A stretch of DNA of 64,000 nucleotides from Siphonodentalium dalli. Its lineage: Eukaryota; Mollusca; Scaphopoda; Gadilida; Siphonodentaliidae. The notes beneath the pieces are model-generated. The model saw only the letters and a program-made list of their open reading frames with translations. It did no database searches and was not told where the DNA came from. The position numbers and the translations under genes were made by a program. Numbering within the stretch: position 1 is the first letter of the stretch; every line of letters begins with the position of its first letter. Of the stretch, positions 37,498-49,295 are shown piece after piece. The stretch is from positions 193,285,948 to 193,349,947 of the forward strand of contig CP136064.1 of the NCBI GenBank assembly GCA_032622095.1, written 5' to 3'.

Positions 37498-37571
37498 TTA
37501 ACACGCAGTTCAATTAGCTTTTAGCTTATGTCAACACCATTATCCTTAGTTTGTGCTCAACACAATATTTT

Positions 37572-37758
37572 ATGTCAATTTCCGACACAACCCAAACAAA
37601 TTTAGCTAGTTCCATCTTTGAATGGCAACAATGCTCAACAAATTATTCAATGTCAATTTCCGACACAACCTAACAAAATTGATGTCAATTTCTGACACAA
37701 CCTAACAAAATTTATGTCAATTTCCGACACAACCTAACAAAATTTAGCTAGTTCCATA
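37572..37758 (+). repeat. 32 bp tandem repeat in the PLE 3' UTR (copy 2)
   Basis: Same array as 32959-33145, shifted by the 4613 bp dimer period. Four ATGTCAATTTCYGACACAAC units and two TTTAGCTAGTTCCAT blocks. Confidence 0.85.
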
Positions 37759-37826
37759 GAAATAATTACATAAGAAATCGGATTCCGACCTGTGCCCGCG
37801 CTCTCCACACTTTCAAAATATATATA

Positions 37827-39066
37827 TATTATATTGTGCCCTTAATTAAAAAAAATACACTGACAATGTATCAAACCACATAGCTCGGGTATCTGTGCAT
37901 GAAGACCATGTCAAAAAACCAAATGGAGCAGCCGTGCGTAAAACTCCTGTGTTCGTAAGAGACATACTGTCCGAGTTAGTTTACAGCTCCAGTGACAGAT
38001 GGTCTTACTAATCCCATAATCACCTTGTTGCACAAATGTACTGAACACATGGCAGATATCCACATTATATCGGGAGCACGAGGGGCATGCATGACTGGTA
38101 TAGCATTGATATCTCGATAATATATACACGCTCTGTTACAGAGGGCTAGCAAAAACCAAACGGCAACTAAGCCTTCCGTTCATTCTGGTCTGAGCACGAC
38201 ACAACCTATGCCAAATATGAACTGAGAAAATCAATCAACTATAAAGGCCAGATTCTCTAGAGATACAGTACATGACATCTATTATCAACTTTGACAATAA
38301 CAGTAACTGATGCAAAGACAGTTTCAACGTTCAATCGTTTGAAGGCCATCTATGTCGGGAAAAAACTGTTAATAAACTAAGCACACTTGGCGATTTGAGT
38401 GGTGCATAATTTGGAAATGGTTTCTCATACAGAGGCGTATTTGTTCCAGATGAAGCTGCTGTCAACGGTTCGAGCAGATTAGTATCTACATCGTAAGAGA
38501 TTAACAGGGAGTAGTTACATGTATCTAGGAAGAGCTTGGTACACCACCAGTTACCGCACATATTGGATTTACAATCAATGCGCGACAGTTAGTTCCAGCT
38601 AGCACCTACAACATTGTAGAACATTGTGCGATCGTGGAAATTCATTTACATGCGCTAAATGTTCGTTATATTTCATATATCATTGATACAGCTCAACCAA
38701 CTCTTGCAGCCCACTCTTTAAAGAGATGTTTCAAGCGGTGTGACTAATTACTTTCCGCGCAAGCCCGGACACTCCCGGGCAAGCCCGGCCCAGTGAGCAC
38801 ATGGGCAGTATAATATGGTGTCTTATGGTAGTAGGATACATACAAAGCATATGTTGTGAAAATTGACTTGCTGTGTCATCCGCCGGTGGGTTTATTAACC
38901 ATTAAATGTCGATATTGACTAAAAGAACCCGGGAGAGCCCGGACAGACCCAGAGACCCGATCACACTGTATATCGGTGACTAACTGTATACATACACCTA
39001 TTAAACGTAAACGTCGAAGGTTGACTCGCCGTCTCGTTCACGGCCGGGTTAATTAACCCCTTAAAT
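37827..39066 (+). repeat. Host flank duplication, right copy (about 1.24 kb)
   Basis: Repeats 27832-29071 without a difference that I noticed. On the right it continues into unique host sequence (TTACGATATGGACC), where the left copy instead enters PLE ORF1. The left border lies in a TA run shared with the PLE 3' end, so the precise junction cannot be fixed. Confidence 0.9.
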
Positions 39067-39087
39067 TACGATATGGACCAGAAGAGT

Positions 39088-39620
39088 GGTGACCCCAATG
39101 ACGTAGTGTTCGTGGGTTATGTGTGTAAAGTGTCCTGGAGCCCTAAAATCGGGACATACTAGGGATACTGTTCGTTTTGTACACAGAAGTATTGAAGTCC
39201 GTGATGATCTACTATTGCCAAATTTTAACTTCGTGTGTGTTTTTCCATTACTAGCGGTCACACTGTCTACTAATATCCGTCAACGAATATGTAGGGACTC
39301 GTGCTGACCTCGTGCTCAAGAAACCCGGCAGCGGGTGTTCACGTTGTAATTACGACTGATGCGGTGACCACAATGACAAACCTACCATGTTCGTGGGCTA
39401 TGCGTGTGGAGTGTCCTGGAGCCCTAAAATCGGGACATAATAGCGATAATGTTCGGTTTGTACATAGAAGTGTTGAAGTCCGTGATGATCTACTTTTGCC
39501 AAATTTCAACTGCGTGTGGTGGTTTTCCATTACCAGTGGTTATACACTGTCTAGTAATATCGTACAATGTATGTGGAGGGACATCAGTGTAGATTGTCCT
39601 GGCACCTCGAAATCAGGTAA
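39088..39620 (+). repeat. 281 bp tandem repeat (two units and a diverged third)
   Basis: TGTCCTGGAGCCCTAAAATC occurs at 39131 and 39412, with long matching downstream blocks (GAAGTCCGTGATGATCTACT, TTTTCCATTAC). A shorter relative, TGTCCTGGCACCTCGAAATC, starts near 39595. The open frames here (62-107 codons) repeat with the units and are probably not genes. Confidence 0.75.
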
Positions 39621-40185
39621 ATAAAATGTCAATTTACATGAAATCAGGACGACTAATATCGGGAGCTGTGCTGATTTCGTTCTCAAGAATCCGGGCGGCG
39701 TGGGGTCTTATTATAATGACCACTGGTGCGCTGACCACAACGACATACTTACGATGTTGTTGGGTATATACGATCGGATCGCGATTTATGATCGTGATCG
39801 CGCCCCGCTATAACAGAATCGTACATCTCTCTCAGGTATATGTTAATCGATTGGGAGGTAATTTCAGAGAATTCTCATTTATATGTACAATGGAGGAAAT
39901 GGCATTCATGACATTAGTCAATCAATCTTGATGCCGATGTTATTGGGCAGCTTTTCACTAATCTCCTTGTTTGACTTTCTAAAAGACCTGCTGCATGTTA
40001 CTTGGTCTGGCACCAATTTCATATAAATGGTTACACATGTTATTGGGCCAGAGTAGGCATATGATTATGCCCCTCTCAGTTATTTTTCAGAGTTCTGCTC
40101 ATTATCGCCTGCCAAATTGAAAATTTGCTGGGGATATAGGAATGGGTTCCGTCCGCCCGTCCCGAATTTGTAAGAGTCATAACTT

Positions 40186-40730
40186 GAACAAATGTCAACG
40201 GATTTCAAAGATATTTGGTATATGAGTTCACCTGACCATTACCTAGAATAAGTTCGCAAGCCAGGTCCGGTCGGATATTTTTACCGGAGTTATTGGACTT
40301 TGTTTATAATTTTTGTCGAATTTACCAAATAGCAAATAGACGACATCACATGGCTCATTTCCACAAATCTCAACGGATTTCAAAGATATTTGGTATATGA
40401 GTTCACCTGACCATTACATAGAATGAGTTCGCAAGCCAGGTCCGGCCGGATATTTTTACCAGAGTTATTGGACTTTGTTTATTATATTTGTCGAATTTAC
40501 CAAATAGCAAATAGACGACGTCACAGGGCTCATATCCACAAATGTCAACGGATTTCAAAGATTTTTGGTATATGAGTTCACATGACCAGTATCTAGAACG
40601 AGTTCGTAAACCGGATATTTTCAGCAGAGTTATTGGACTTTGTGTATTATTTTTGGTGCAAATCATGGACGACGTCACATGGCTAATTTCCACAAATGTC
40701 AGTATCTAAAATGAGTTCACAAGCCAGGCT
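40186..40730 (+). repeat. 175 bp tandem repeat, about three units
   Basis: GGATTTCAAAGATATTTGG starts at 40200, 40375 and (one variant) 40550. Each unit contains TGAGTTCACCTGACCA, AGTTATTGGACTTTG and CAAATAGACGAC. A partial fourth unit ends near 40730. Confidence 0.85.
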
Positions 40731-41864
40731 TTTGGACAAAATCCCACCTCATGTTTCGCACATACTGAGAACGCAAACATTATTGAGAATGCACTTCCCC
40801 AACTGCACACTTCGGCGGGGGATACAGTCGTCTGCGACTGCTTGTTTCCGTTCAAAAACATGACCAAAATCCCATAAGAAGTTTTCGGCAAAATTACATT
40901 TTGCATCATTTAACAGTGACAACCAGAATAGAACATTTAGTTGCCAGTTGATTAAGTAGCATGTTTAATAACAAAGTGAATCACAAAATTCGCTACCTTT
41001 ACAGAAGAGTGGATAATAATGTTCGGGATATATGTGAAAATATAATCAACTTTTCTATCAATTTTTTTTGGACATTTTGCAAGCCATCTTGAGTATTTTT
41101 TCTAAAAACACCTCAATGTGATGCATTTAAGATGCATCAAATCAATAAATACAAAGATAGTTCCAAATAGTCCAAGCCTGAATAGTTAGAATTTTAGTGA
41201 AAATTCCAATATGTTGGTAATGTAATCGTAACACTTAACTAAGATGCATCATAAATGTTAGTATTCAATGTATGTACGACATAATATCCAATCAACCACA
41301 ATTGTGTTTACAAGCGATTGTATGGCAGACTGGGACCATATTTACAATTTTCCATATTTTCGCCGCCATTTTTAGCCAAAGTGACAATTTTGATTCCATT
41401 GGGTTAATATAGTATGCATCACTTTCATTGTGCAGTTCTGCTCATTTCTTGTTGAAATGTGACCAGGATAAAATTTCTGATTTTTGGTGAAATTTGATAC
41501 TGAATTATGTACAAATCGACTTTTTTTTAAGGATTTGAAGGGGATGGAACCCCATGAATGACACATTTCATTGCTACAAACTATCAATTAACATGAACAT
41601 CACAAAATAAAGTCAAATTCTCAACCAGTTCCAAACAGCTGAAACTGATATAGATTATATTAGTGAAAAAAATGTCAAATTTCCATTTACGGCTGCCATT
41701 TTGAGGGGCATCTTCGGGAAATTCCTTAAAATAGGGGTTAAAGTGACATTTCAGCGTGGTTCCATACCTAATATCAATTAGTATGTGAATATGTACATAT
41801 GTGCAAAATTTCATACTTTAGTCATAAAGTTTTCAAATTTTGTTACTAATCCATTCCACTATTT

Positions 41865-42333
41865 AGCCAATGTCGGAATTTAAAGGGTTGATAAAACCGG
41901 CAGTGGATGGCACAGCAAATAAACGTTCGCAACCGATACTTAGTATGTATCCCACTACCATAATGCATCATATTATGTTGTCCATGGGCCTATGGGCTGT
42001 CCGGGTTCTTCTGGTGCATATCGCCATTTGAGGGGTTAATGAAGCCGGTCGTGGACGAGATGGCGAGTCATTCTTCATCACATTATACCTTTAGTACGTG
42101 CCTCGCTACCATTAGTCATCAATATGTAATCTGATCGGGTCCCTGTGTGTCCGGACTCTCCCGGGTTCTTTTAGTCAATATCGGCATTTAAAGGGCGGTG
42201 TATGACACAGCAAGTGAATTTTAATAATCTATGCTTATTTTGTATCCTACTACCATAAGCCATCAGATTACACTGTCCGTGGGCCCATGGGGCTGCCCGG
42301 GCGTGTCCGGGCAGTAATTAATTAGTCACACCC
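41865..42333. repeat. 150 bp subrepeats in the right terminal inverted repeat
   Basis: CTACCATWAKKCATCA blocks at about 41955, 42107 and 42258, each followed by a GGGCCY / CCCGGGTTCTT segment. They give about three imperfect units within the terminal repeat. Confidence 0.6.
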
Positions 42334-42340
42334 GTTTCAA

Positions 42341-43959
42341 TGTATTCCAGACTAGGTATACGATTATGACGTTTATGCCGCCATTGTTGGTAGCCATCTA
42401 AAAATGTTAGCAATGTGATACACACCCCAAAACCATACTCATTCCAATAAGTTATGATAATTGTGATGCCATTTAGATAGGTGGATCAATACGCGAAATA
42501 CTGATCTACTTGGTTTGTATACATACTCTAAAAATGTGTTTTGAAGCCATTTTTCAAAAAAATTGTGGGATTTTCTCGAAAATTGACCTGTGATTATTCT
42601 TGTAATGTATATACAGTAAAAGTTACCACCCCCTGTTAGTAAAACCGAGGGTACTGCAATCAGGAATTATATAGATATATGTTGTTTTCTGGCATATGCA
42701 GAACTCAGCCAGGATGAGGTTTGCTAAGATTGTGAGCCCCGTGGCGTCGCCCATACCGGGTATAAAGATATGTCGATAAATATGTCAACTACTTTTACAT
42801 GGAATTTATATGGCGCAAGACTTAGCCCACTCAAGTCATAGAATTTAGAAAATCCGACTTCGGTGCGAAATTTTGAAAACAGTTGGAGAATTGCTGACAC
42901 TTTGGCAAGCGTTTTTCAGAGTATATGAAGCCTGTGGATCGGTATTCCGTGTATTTATCCACCAGTCTTAACACTGCAATGACTGGAGCTTCCTAAAATT
43001 TTGCGAAAACCCTGTGCCAATGCATTCTCTTTAATATGCGAGTCTCCCAAATATAGGGCATATAAGAGAATACATTGGCCTAACAATATTTACCTTGACC
43101 TTGTAAGCCAGTGCATTTTCTTATATATGCGAGGCTTCCTATGGAGGCTCGCATATATACGATAATGCACATGATCTTTAATGCTGCATCAGCGCAGATC
43201 CCGTCATGAATATTAGACATAATTTGGAGGCTGTAGTTGTGCGTTACTCATAGCAGTAGTACACACAATGAGCAGATCACCCATGCAGCGTTCGAAAAGT
43301 CGATGATGAATGAGCCAGGGATCTATCAGTAGATTTATACAGCACACTTCATGGATGGGTCAATTACTTACCATAAATAATTAATTACAATTACTCTCAG
43401 AAAAGCTCAATTACAAATACAATTACGTTAAAACACACAGTAATTAATTACAACTACAATTACTTGACAATGTGATTAATTACTTTTCAACTAATTTATA
43501 TGTTTCATTGTGAGAAGTTATGTAAACAGAAATCTGGTCACATATATAGTACATACCAGAACTTACTATTTTATTATAATCAGATGCCATTGAAAGGTTC
43601 TGATAAAGAAGCTAGCCAACTTCCATTTTGATTAATTCTTATTGGGACTGATGTAGACAATGGCCACAGAGCAAAACTGGGGCAATATAGCTAATTAACT
43701 GTATAAACAAAGTCCTTTTTTTTTTACCAAATTTCACAACATTTATCTCAGAATGAAAATAGACATCACATATTAACAATTTTCATCGTGATACAAAATT
43801 CCACGACATAGTTTATCCCTTTACCCAACAAACCGGCCAAAACCGGCCAAATAAAGCTTCAACAGCCTAAAATATCTTGGGTCTGTCTCAATAAAACCAT
43901 ACAAATATGGATATCATTGGAACCGGCTCCTTGACCACATTGTGATAGTTACAGTTATG
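42341..43959. other. Intergenic with one hairpin-family repeat
   Basis: No gene recognised. 43007-43210 is a diverged CTTATATATGCGAG-family hairpin repeat (CCCTGTGCCAATGCATTCTC...CTCGCATATA). 43380-43500 is rich in AATTAC repeats. Confidence 0.45.
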
Positions 43960-44188
43960 CCCTGTGCCAATGCATTCTCTTATATATGCGAGTCGACCAT
44001 AGGTCGCCTCGCATATATAAGAGAATGCATTGGCCTAAAAAAAATCTTTTTTTAACACTTTTTACCATTTTGTCTTACATTCTTTAACAATTTTTTAATT
44101 TTTAATGTGTTAAGCCAATGCATTCTCTTATATATGCGAGGCGACCTATGGTCGACTCGCATATATAAGAGAATGCATTGGCACAGGG
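43960..44188. repeat. Nested perfect cruciform: 80 bp inverted repeats, each itself a hairpin
   Basis: 43966-44034 is a palindrome of 69 nt (GCCAATGCATTCTC...GAGAATGCATTGGC) and 44114-44182 is a second, inverted version. The outer pair starts GCCCTGTGCC and ends GGCACAGGGC, so about 80 bp on each side match as an inverted repeat around a T-rich spacer of about 70 nt. Sequence conservation is far better than in the relatives at 12122, 22309 and 43007. Confidence 0.9.
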
Positions 44189-44725
44189 CCATTCTGTTGG
44201 GTAAAGGGTTATAACACTTGTCCAGTTCCAATCAGCAACAGGAATCGTCACCAGAGCTATACCACGCAGCATATACCATCAAAATTTACAACACTTTTCA
44301 ATGTTGGGTTTGTTGTTTGACAATAATCGCATGTCGTCGCCCAATCGCATTCATTAAATTCTCCTGTGGTTTAACCGCAGCCCGATATACATGTATCTAG
44401 CGTGGAGATAATTTGTATAAACCTTATTTTCAAATTCGACACATAGAGACCCTATTTTTGAAGCGAACATGCTCATGCATGCATGCATGGCATCACTATT
44501 ACACGTACATAAATCTATAGTCTAACTCCAAACGGAAGATTCTAATCATATTCGGTACGCTTGATCATTGGGAGAGCACATGTAGGCAAATCTCCACATT
44601 GTTTCAACCGGAAGTTTCCATGGGGCGATTCTGGCACCATCACTGAAGTATAACCCCCCGCGCCGTCCTCTCGGTTCGCCTCGAGATGTTTCATGGATCA
44701 CTGCTCAGAAATGACGGTGATGACG

Positions 44726-45187
44726 TCACGTACACGTATGCGTTGTTTTCATATAACTGCAAAGTTCACATTTCACTTTGCAACACCAGAAAAACCTACA
44801 TTGGCAGTTTTCAACAACATTTACCTCACTTCTCGTGTAGTTTCTATGGCAACACAGTAAATCACAACCACCCACTCCCATCGAATTGGGATCACATTGT
44901 CTGCCATTAGTTCCGAGAGAACCGTACTTTTTACTCGGCTTACAAAAGTTTGGCGAGTTTTCTGAATATATTAGGTCCTCAGTGTCAGGAGGTTTTATGG
45001 TCTCCCCTTCAGGGATAATACTTTTCCCATCGTTTGATCCCATCACTTTTACAGAACCATCGAATCTTTCTTTGATCCGCATTCCCACTTCACGAAAACG
45101 AGGCATTTTCCTCCAACAAGTCTTCAACGTACAGGATCCGGAAAGTCCATGACACTTGCACTCCGTACGCATATACCGCGTCACAGC
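44726..45187 (-). CDS. Wnt6: Wnt6 terminal exon (exon 4)
   Basis: Encodes 153 residues of the C-terminal Wnt domain and the stop. Acceptor TTTTTTTTCCAG precedes GCT at 45187 (phase 0). It opens AVTRYMRTECKCHGLSGSC; the Ser in HGLSGSC is the conserved palmitoleoylation site needed for secretion and Frizzled binding. It continues TCWRKMPRFREVGMRIKERF, VMGSNDGKSI, LIYSENSPNFC, GGCDLLCC, NCQCRFFWCCKVKC and ends HTCT. FREVG.R..ERF..., VMG.NDGK and ENC.CRFxWCC are the best match I know to Wnt6. It joins exon 3 in phase. This is the 3' end of a minus-strand gene convergent with Wnt1. A poly(A) signal on this strand is not obvious within 300 nt. Confidence 0.93.
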   Translation of the reverse strand, partial: AVTRYMRTECKCHGLSGSCTLKTCWRKMPRFREVGMRIKERFDGSVKVMGSNDGKSIIPEGETIKPPDTEDLIYSENSPNFCKPSKKYGSLGTNGRQCDPNSMGVGGCDLLCCHRNYTRSEVNVVENCQCRFFWCCKVKCELCSYMKTTHTCT

Positions 45188-46193
45188 CTGGAAAAAAAAC
45201 GAGAACACATTAACATTAAACTGCGTATTTTGGATCGTGTTGAAATAACTATCTTTACTCATATAATCCAAAACTGTGAAAATGACAATTCTTCGTTTCA
45301 CACTCGACTGATGACAGAAATCTCTTATAATTTCCGAAGCTGAATGTATTCTTATTTATTTACACAAAATCTGCCGAAAATTTGAGACTAGCCCACGCAG
45401 CACATTAAGTCGTACAAATATAATATTTCCAAGCACTCAGCAACGATAACTTGATCGATATAAATAATTGGCTTCAGATGCAATTCGGCTAAACTTTTAA
45501 AAGCAGGCCAATTATTCTGCTGACCGCGTTTAATGATTAGATGACGTCATTAATTTGTGACTCGTGTTCGTGTTACGGTCTGTGTTATTGGGATATGAAA
45601 CTGACGACCCAGTTGGCAGTTGACCAATCACGTAACAGGGTTTAGTGTAACACGGACGGGCTTTGTAAATGCATCACAGTAAGTATAAGTTTGTCATAAA
45701 TACCACAGTAGACCTACATGTTAACCATCTGCAACGAATTGTCTGAAACAATGTTAGAATAGTTTGCCAATGTGTGAACGTACCATGCAAATTTTGCCAG
45801 ACGCAGGCTTCCCGACAATTGGAACGTAATTTTATGATTTTAATTACATCAAAATATTAAAAACTTGTTTAAAGGATCAAACGTGTAGATCATTTGTAAA
45901 TTGATGTTCGCTTTTCCCACACGCCGACTTAATGCGATCCATAATGTTCAGGCCTCTAATTGGACGTATTAATTGTTAGCTTTATCACGTTCCGGGGATG
46001 AGACCATGCAGGCCGAGCAATACATAGTAGGCTATATCGTAAAAAAAACTTGATTTGATAAGGATCATAGCTCAAAAAGTAGAATGATCTATCTTTTCTA
46101 CATCATGTAACAATAATCACCTGTTGTTAGATTTATTATTATTTAAGAAATAACTCTTGTTTCGATTAAGGTTATGCAGTTATTTATAACCGA

Positions 46194-46259
46194 AAAGTTT
46201 GAAGATAAATTCTATAACACGCATAGTGCAGTTATAGAAAATTTATCTTCAAACTTTTA
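46194..46259. repeat. Palindrome with about 30 bp arms
   Basis: AAAAGTTTGAAGATAAATTC is inverted as AATTTATCTTCAAACTTTT, with TCTATAAC/GTTATAGA extending the stem and a short CACGCATAGTGCA loop. Confidence 0.85.
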
Positions 46260-47727
46260 TAATCTAATGCGTCATTTCACAGGAAACCCACAAAAAAGTA
46301 GAAGTTGGAAGAATAACGAGCGTATAACATTGCGACTATTTCCGACGAAAAAGGCACATTAAAAGACACCTACCACTCAAAATAGGTGCTCATCGAGTGA
46401 TGAAATCGCGTCGGAATTTCAGCGTTTTTGATTGGCTGGTCGCAACTGATCACGCAGCGCGTGGCACATGGCAGCTACAGTTGCGCGTGGGATTGATATA
46501 TTCGACCACGGTGACATAAACCCGTGTTGGTTTTAATTTCAGTGTTTCACTTCTTTGCAATGTTCAATCTTGTTGTTTTGTCTGGTTACTTGTGTACTGA
46601 ATATTAGCATCTAGTACGGTTATTGTCAATAGAGTCACACCCGAAGGAATTATGATGCAGCACCGAAATGTCATGTTAAATCGTAGGAAGTATCGAGCAA
46701 TTTCATGTACATTTTTAAGGCACGCGGTATAGGCGTGGTCACTCGACGCTACGGTTATCGAGAAATAACCTAAATGGACAAGTGTTTGTCAACCAATTGT
46801 TTTGCAGTATTCCGTGGATTGACAGCTTATGATTATACTATAGGGTATTATATCCATCCCTTTACTAACATTGTTATCCTTTATAACATTCTCATCCCTT
46901 TCGATTGGCTGAGGGTGCGTCACGTGTCCGGCCGCAAATAACTTGTTGCCATCGAGGATAACATTTCGAAGGTTGTTAACAGCTCAGCGGTGACCAGAAA
47001 ACATAAAACTACGAAGTACTCAACGAGCAAAGATTCCCTCACATCTCTCTAATTGTATCATAAAACACTCTTTTTATAAACACCAGCTTTTCGTAACAAT
47101 CACGAATTGTGGTGTCTGCTCATTTGCATAATTATTGTTTTTAATTTTCAATTAAAACACGTTGTGCATAAATGGTGTTATGGCTGAGATAAATCCGTTG
47201 CATGACACACAGCTTTTTGGACATTTTTTTTTTATATGAATACTGAATAGAGTTGAACAAATAATTAACATTATTATAAAGTTCATATCTTCTGCAGACA
47301 ATTGCACACGATGTACATAGGTTACACATACGTTTTTGTACTAAGCTCTAATAATCTAAACGTCTAATAGATGTAGCCGGTCTTAACTGTATTGACAATT
47401 TCCTCTCGGCAATACGTTAACCCGACCCACAAGCATACCCGTATGTGGCGTAACAGTCGGCATGTTGTCAATTCCCTTTGCACGGCCAATGTTTTTTTTA
47501 GTTTCACATGCGTGTTAATGTGTATCACGTGTATCAGCGGGGGGGGGGGGGGGGGGGTGGGGGGTGGTAGTAGTCAAAAATCATTTTTGACGACCCCCCC
47601 CCCCCCCAATTTCAATAATTATGGTCTAAAACCGCATAAAACCTTACTAATATCACTCATATGACTGGGGAATTATCTCCTTTAGTTCAAATGAAGTTTA
47701 ACCTGTTTCAGAAGTTGTTTTAATTTT

Positions 47728-48250
47728 TGTCCCCCGACGTTTCCGTCGGAGGACTATAGAAATGACCCTCGTCCGTCCGTCCGTCCGTCCGTCCGTCCGT
47801 GTGTCCGTGCGTCCGTGCGTCCGAGATCGGGTACCTTCATGGTGTAATCAACTCCTCCTACAGTTTTAAACGTAGAGATTTGAAACTCTGGGATATTGTT
47901 CCTAACATGTTGGTGATTTGCAACATCTATATAGCTAATCAAAAATATAATTTTTTCCATATTTTTGGGGGGTTTTCGACTTAGAAAATTTGGAACATTT
48001 TTGCCTTTTGGATGAGATTGGGTACCTTCATGGTGTAATCAACTCCTCCTACAGTTTTACAGGTAGAGATTTGAAACTCTGGGATATTGTTCCTAACATG
48101 TTGGTGATTTGCAACATCTATATAGCTAATATTTTTTTTATGGAGTTATTAACCCTTTTCGACTTAGAAAATTTCAACATTTTTTTTTAATTTCTTTAAC
48201 AAAGCGGCATCGACTTGCCATGTTGTCGGGGGACACCGAGGTCTGCTGAC
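47728..48250 (+). mobile_element. GTCC-rich MITE with TTGTCCCCCGAC termini
   Basis: Left end TTGTCCCCCGACG and right end TTGTCGGGGGACA are inverted. A (CCGT/GTCC)n tract occupies 47767-47822. Two tandem copies of a block GGGTACCTTCATGGTGTAATC / TTGAAACTCTGGGATATTG are found at about 47830 and 48010 (period about 180). It sits inside the left arm of the foldback. No coding capacity. Confidence 0.7.
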
Positions 48251-49212
48251 CTTTTATTTTATTTGTTTTCACATAGGCCTTCATTTTGTCTACCACATAT
48301 ATAGATGCATTGGAGTTTCCAGGTGCACATGAGTGTGTGACGAGAGTATGCTAGGTCTACCCGGTGGTCAATTAGACACTGCTAAATGGAAATTCTAATG
48401 CATCGATGTAGTGGACAAATACAGTAACCCACCAGAAGCTGATAGGTGCACACAAAACACCAGTATAACTTACTGTATAAGGTATATGCATCCATTTTTC
48501 AAAAAACAAATTATAAATTTCCCAGCCGATCCCCTGCATATCCAGTGAGATATCATTCCACCCTGCATGCTATCACACGAGCCAAAGATGAGTTTTGGCT
48601 ATTTTGGCTGTAATACATTTTAAGTTGATAAACTCTCCGGACAGTTAATTCAATCTTCACTTTCGAGTCAATGTTAACATTTTGTAGACATATCCATGAC
48701 ATATCAGTTGTTAAGCTCCAATTCAACTAGAGTTGACATATTTTGAAAATAATTACATAGAGAGGATATTTACCAGACTGCAATTGGAAATATTTTTTGT
48801 AAATTGCTGATATCTTCAAACCTGGGTCATTGCGCACGATACTTACAATTCCATAATTTCTAACTATTTCCTGGTTAGCCGGTCAATCAGCCCATTATCT
48901 AGCATTAGAGAACAATCCGATTGTTGCAATCGTTCCCTGATTTTTGGTAAAGTACACCAATTCCCAAGGCTGGCGAAGGAATAGTTCAATGATTATCCCA
49001 TTGTTAGGCACCCGCAACTCATAACAAACAAATCGCACGGGCGCTTCAAAGTGGGAACAGTCCGTGTTGTTTCGGACATATCTATTCACATTCAGTTCAT
49101 GTTAATCACGTTTTTGGGCGTGGCTAACCGGCTATTGTGTCCAATCGCGGCCAGCGCACGGCACATTTCCAGTTTATTGCATTATGTGTGATCAATTGTG
49201 CTCTATGTCGGT

Positions 49213-49295
49213 CAGAGCACGCGAATTGTTCTTTACCAGAATAAATCTCGTCTCCGACTCGATTGATTCTGGTATAGAACAATTCTTGTGCTCTA
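49213..49295. repeat. Palindrome with about 30 bp arms
   Basis: CAGAGCACGCGAATTGTTCT..ACCAGAAT inverted as ATTCTGGT..AGAACAATTCTTGTGCTCT around a loop of about 22 nt. Confidence 0.75.

Larger units (their letters stand above)
33215..37827 (+). mobile_element. Penelope-like retroelement, copy 2 (apparently complete)
   Basis: 4613 bp unit: a 468 nt leader (33215-33682) with a TATA-like TATATAAG at 33482 and a hammerhead-like motif, ORF1, ORF2 and the repeat-bearing 3' UTR. It ends in AAAATATATATAT, merging into the TA edge of the right host flank. Only two differences from copy 1 were noticed: C/T at 31801/36414 (silent) and T/G at 32248/36861 (Asn/Lys). All open frames are intact, so the element may be active. 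Confidence 0.92.
38735..42333. mobile_element. Large non-autonomous element with about 330 bp terminal inverted repeats
   Basis: The left end (GCGGTGTGACTAATTACT from 38735 to about 39080) matches the reverse complement of the right end (about 41995-42333, ...AATTAGTCACACCC). Shared blocks include TTATGGTAGTAGGATAC, CTTGCTGTGTCAT and GATATTGACTAAAAGAACCC. GTTTCAA flanks both sides (38728-38734 and 42334-42340), a likely 7 bp target duplication. Each inverted repeat has internal units of about 150 bp. The interior holds two tandem arrays and no transposase frame. The PLE dimer inserted inside the left terminal repeat, so the outer left end is also present at 28740-29071. Confidence 0.75.

Noticed and set aside
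39119-39624. Plus-strand frames of 62 and 107 codons with similar sequence
   Set aside because: They are copies of the same 281 bp tandem repeat. No start context or known domain.
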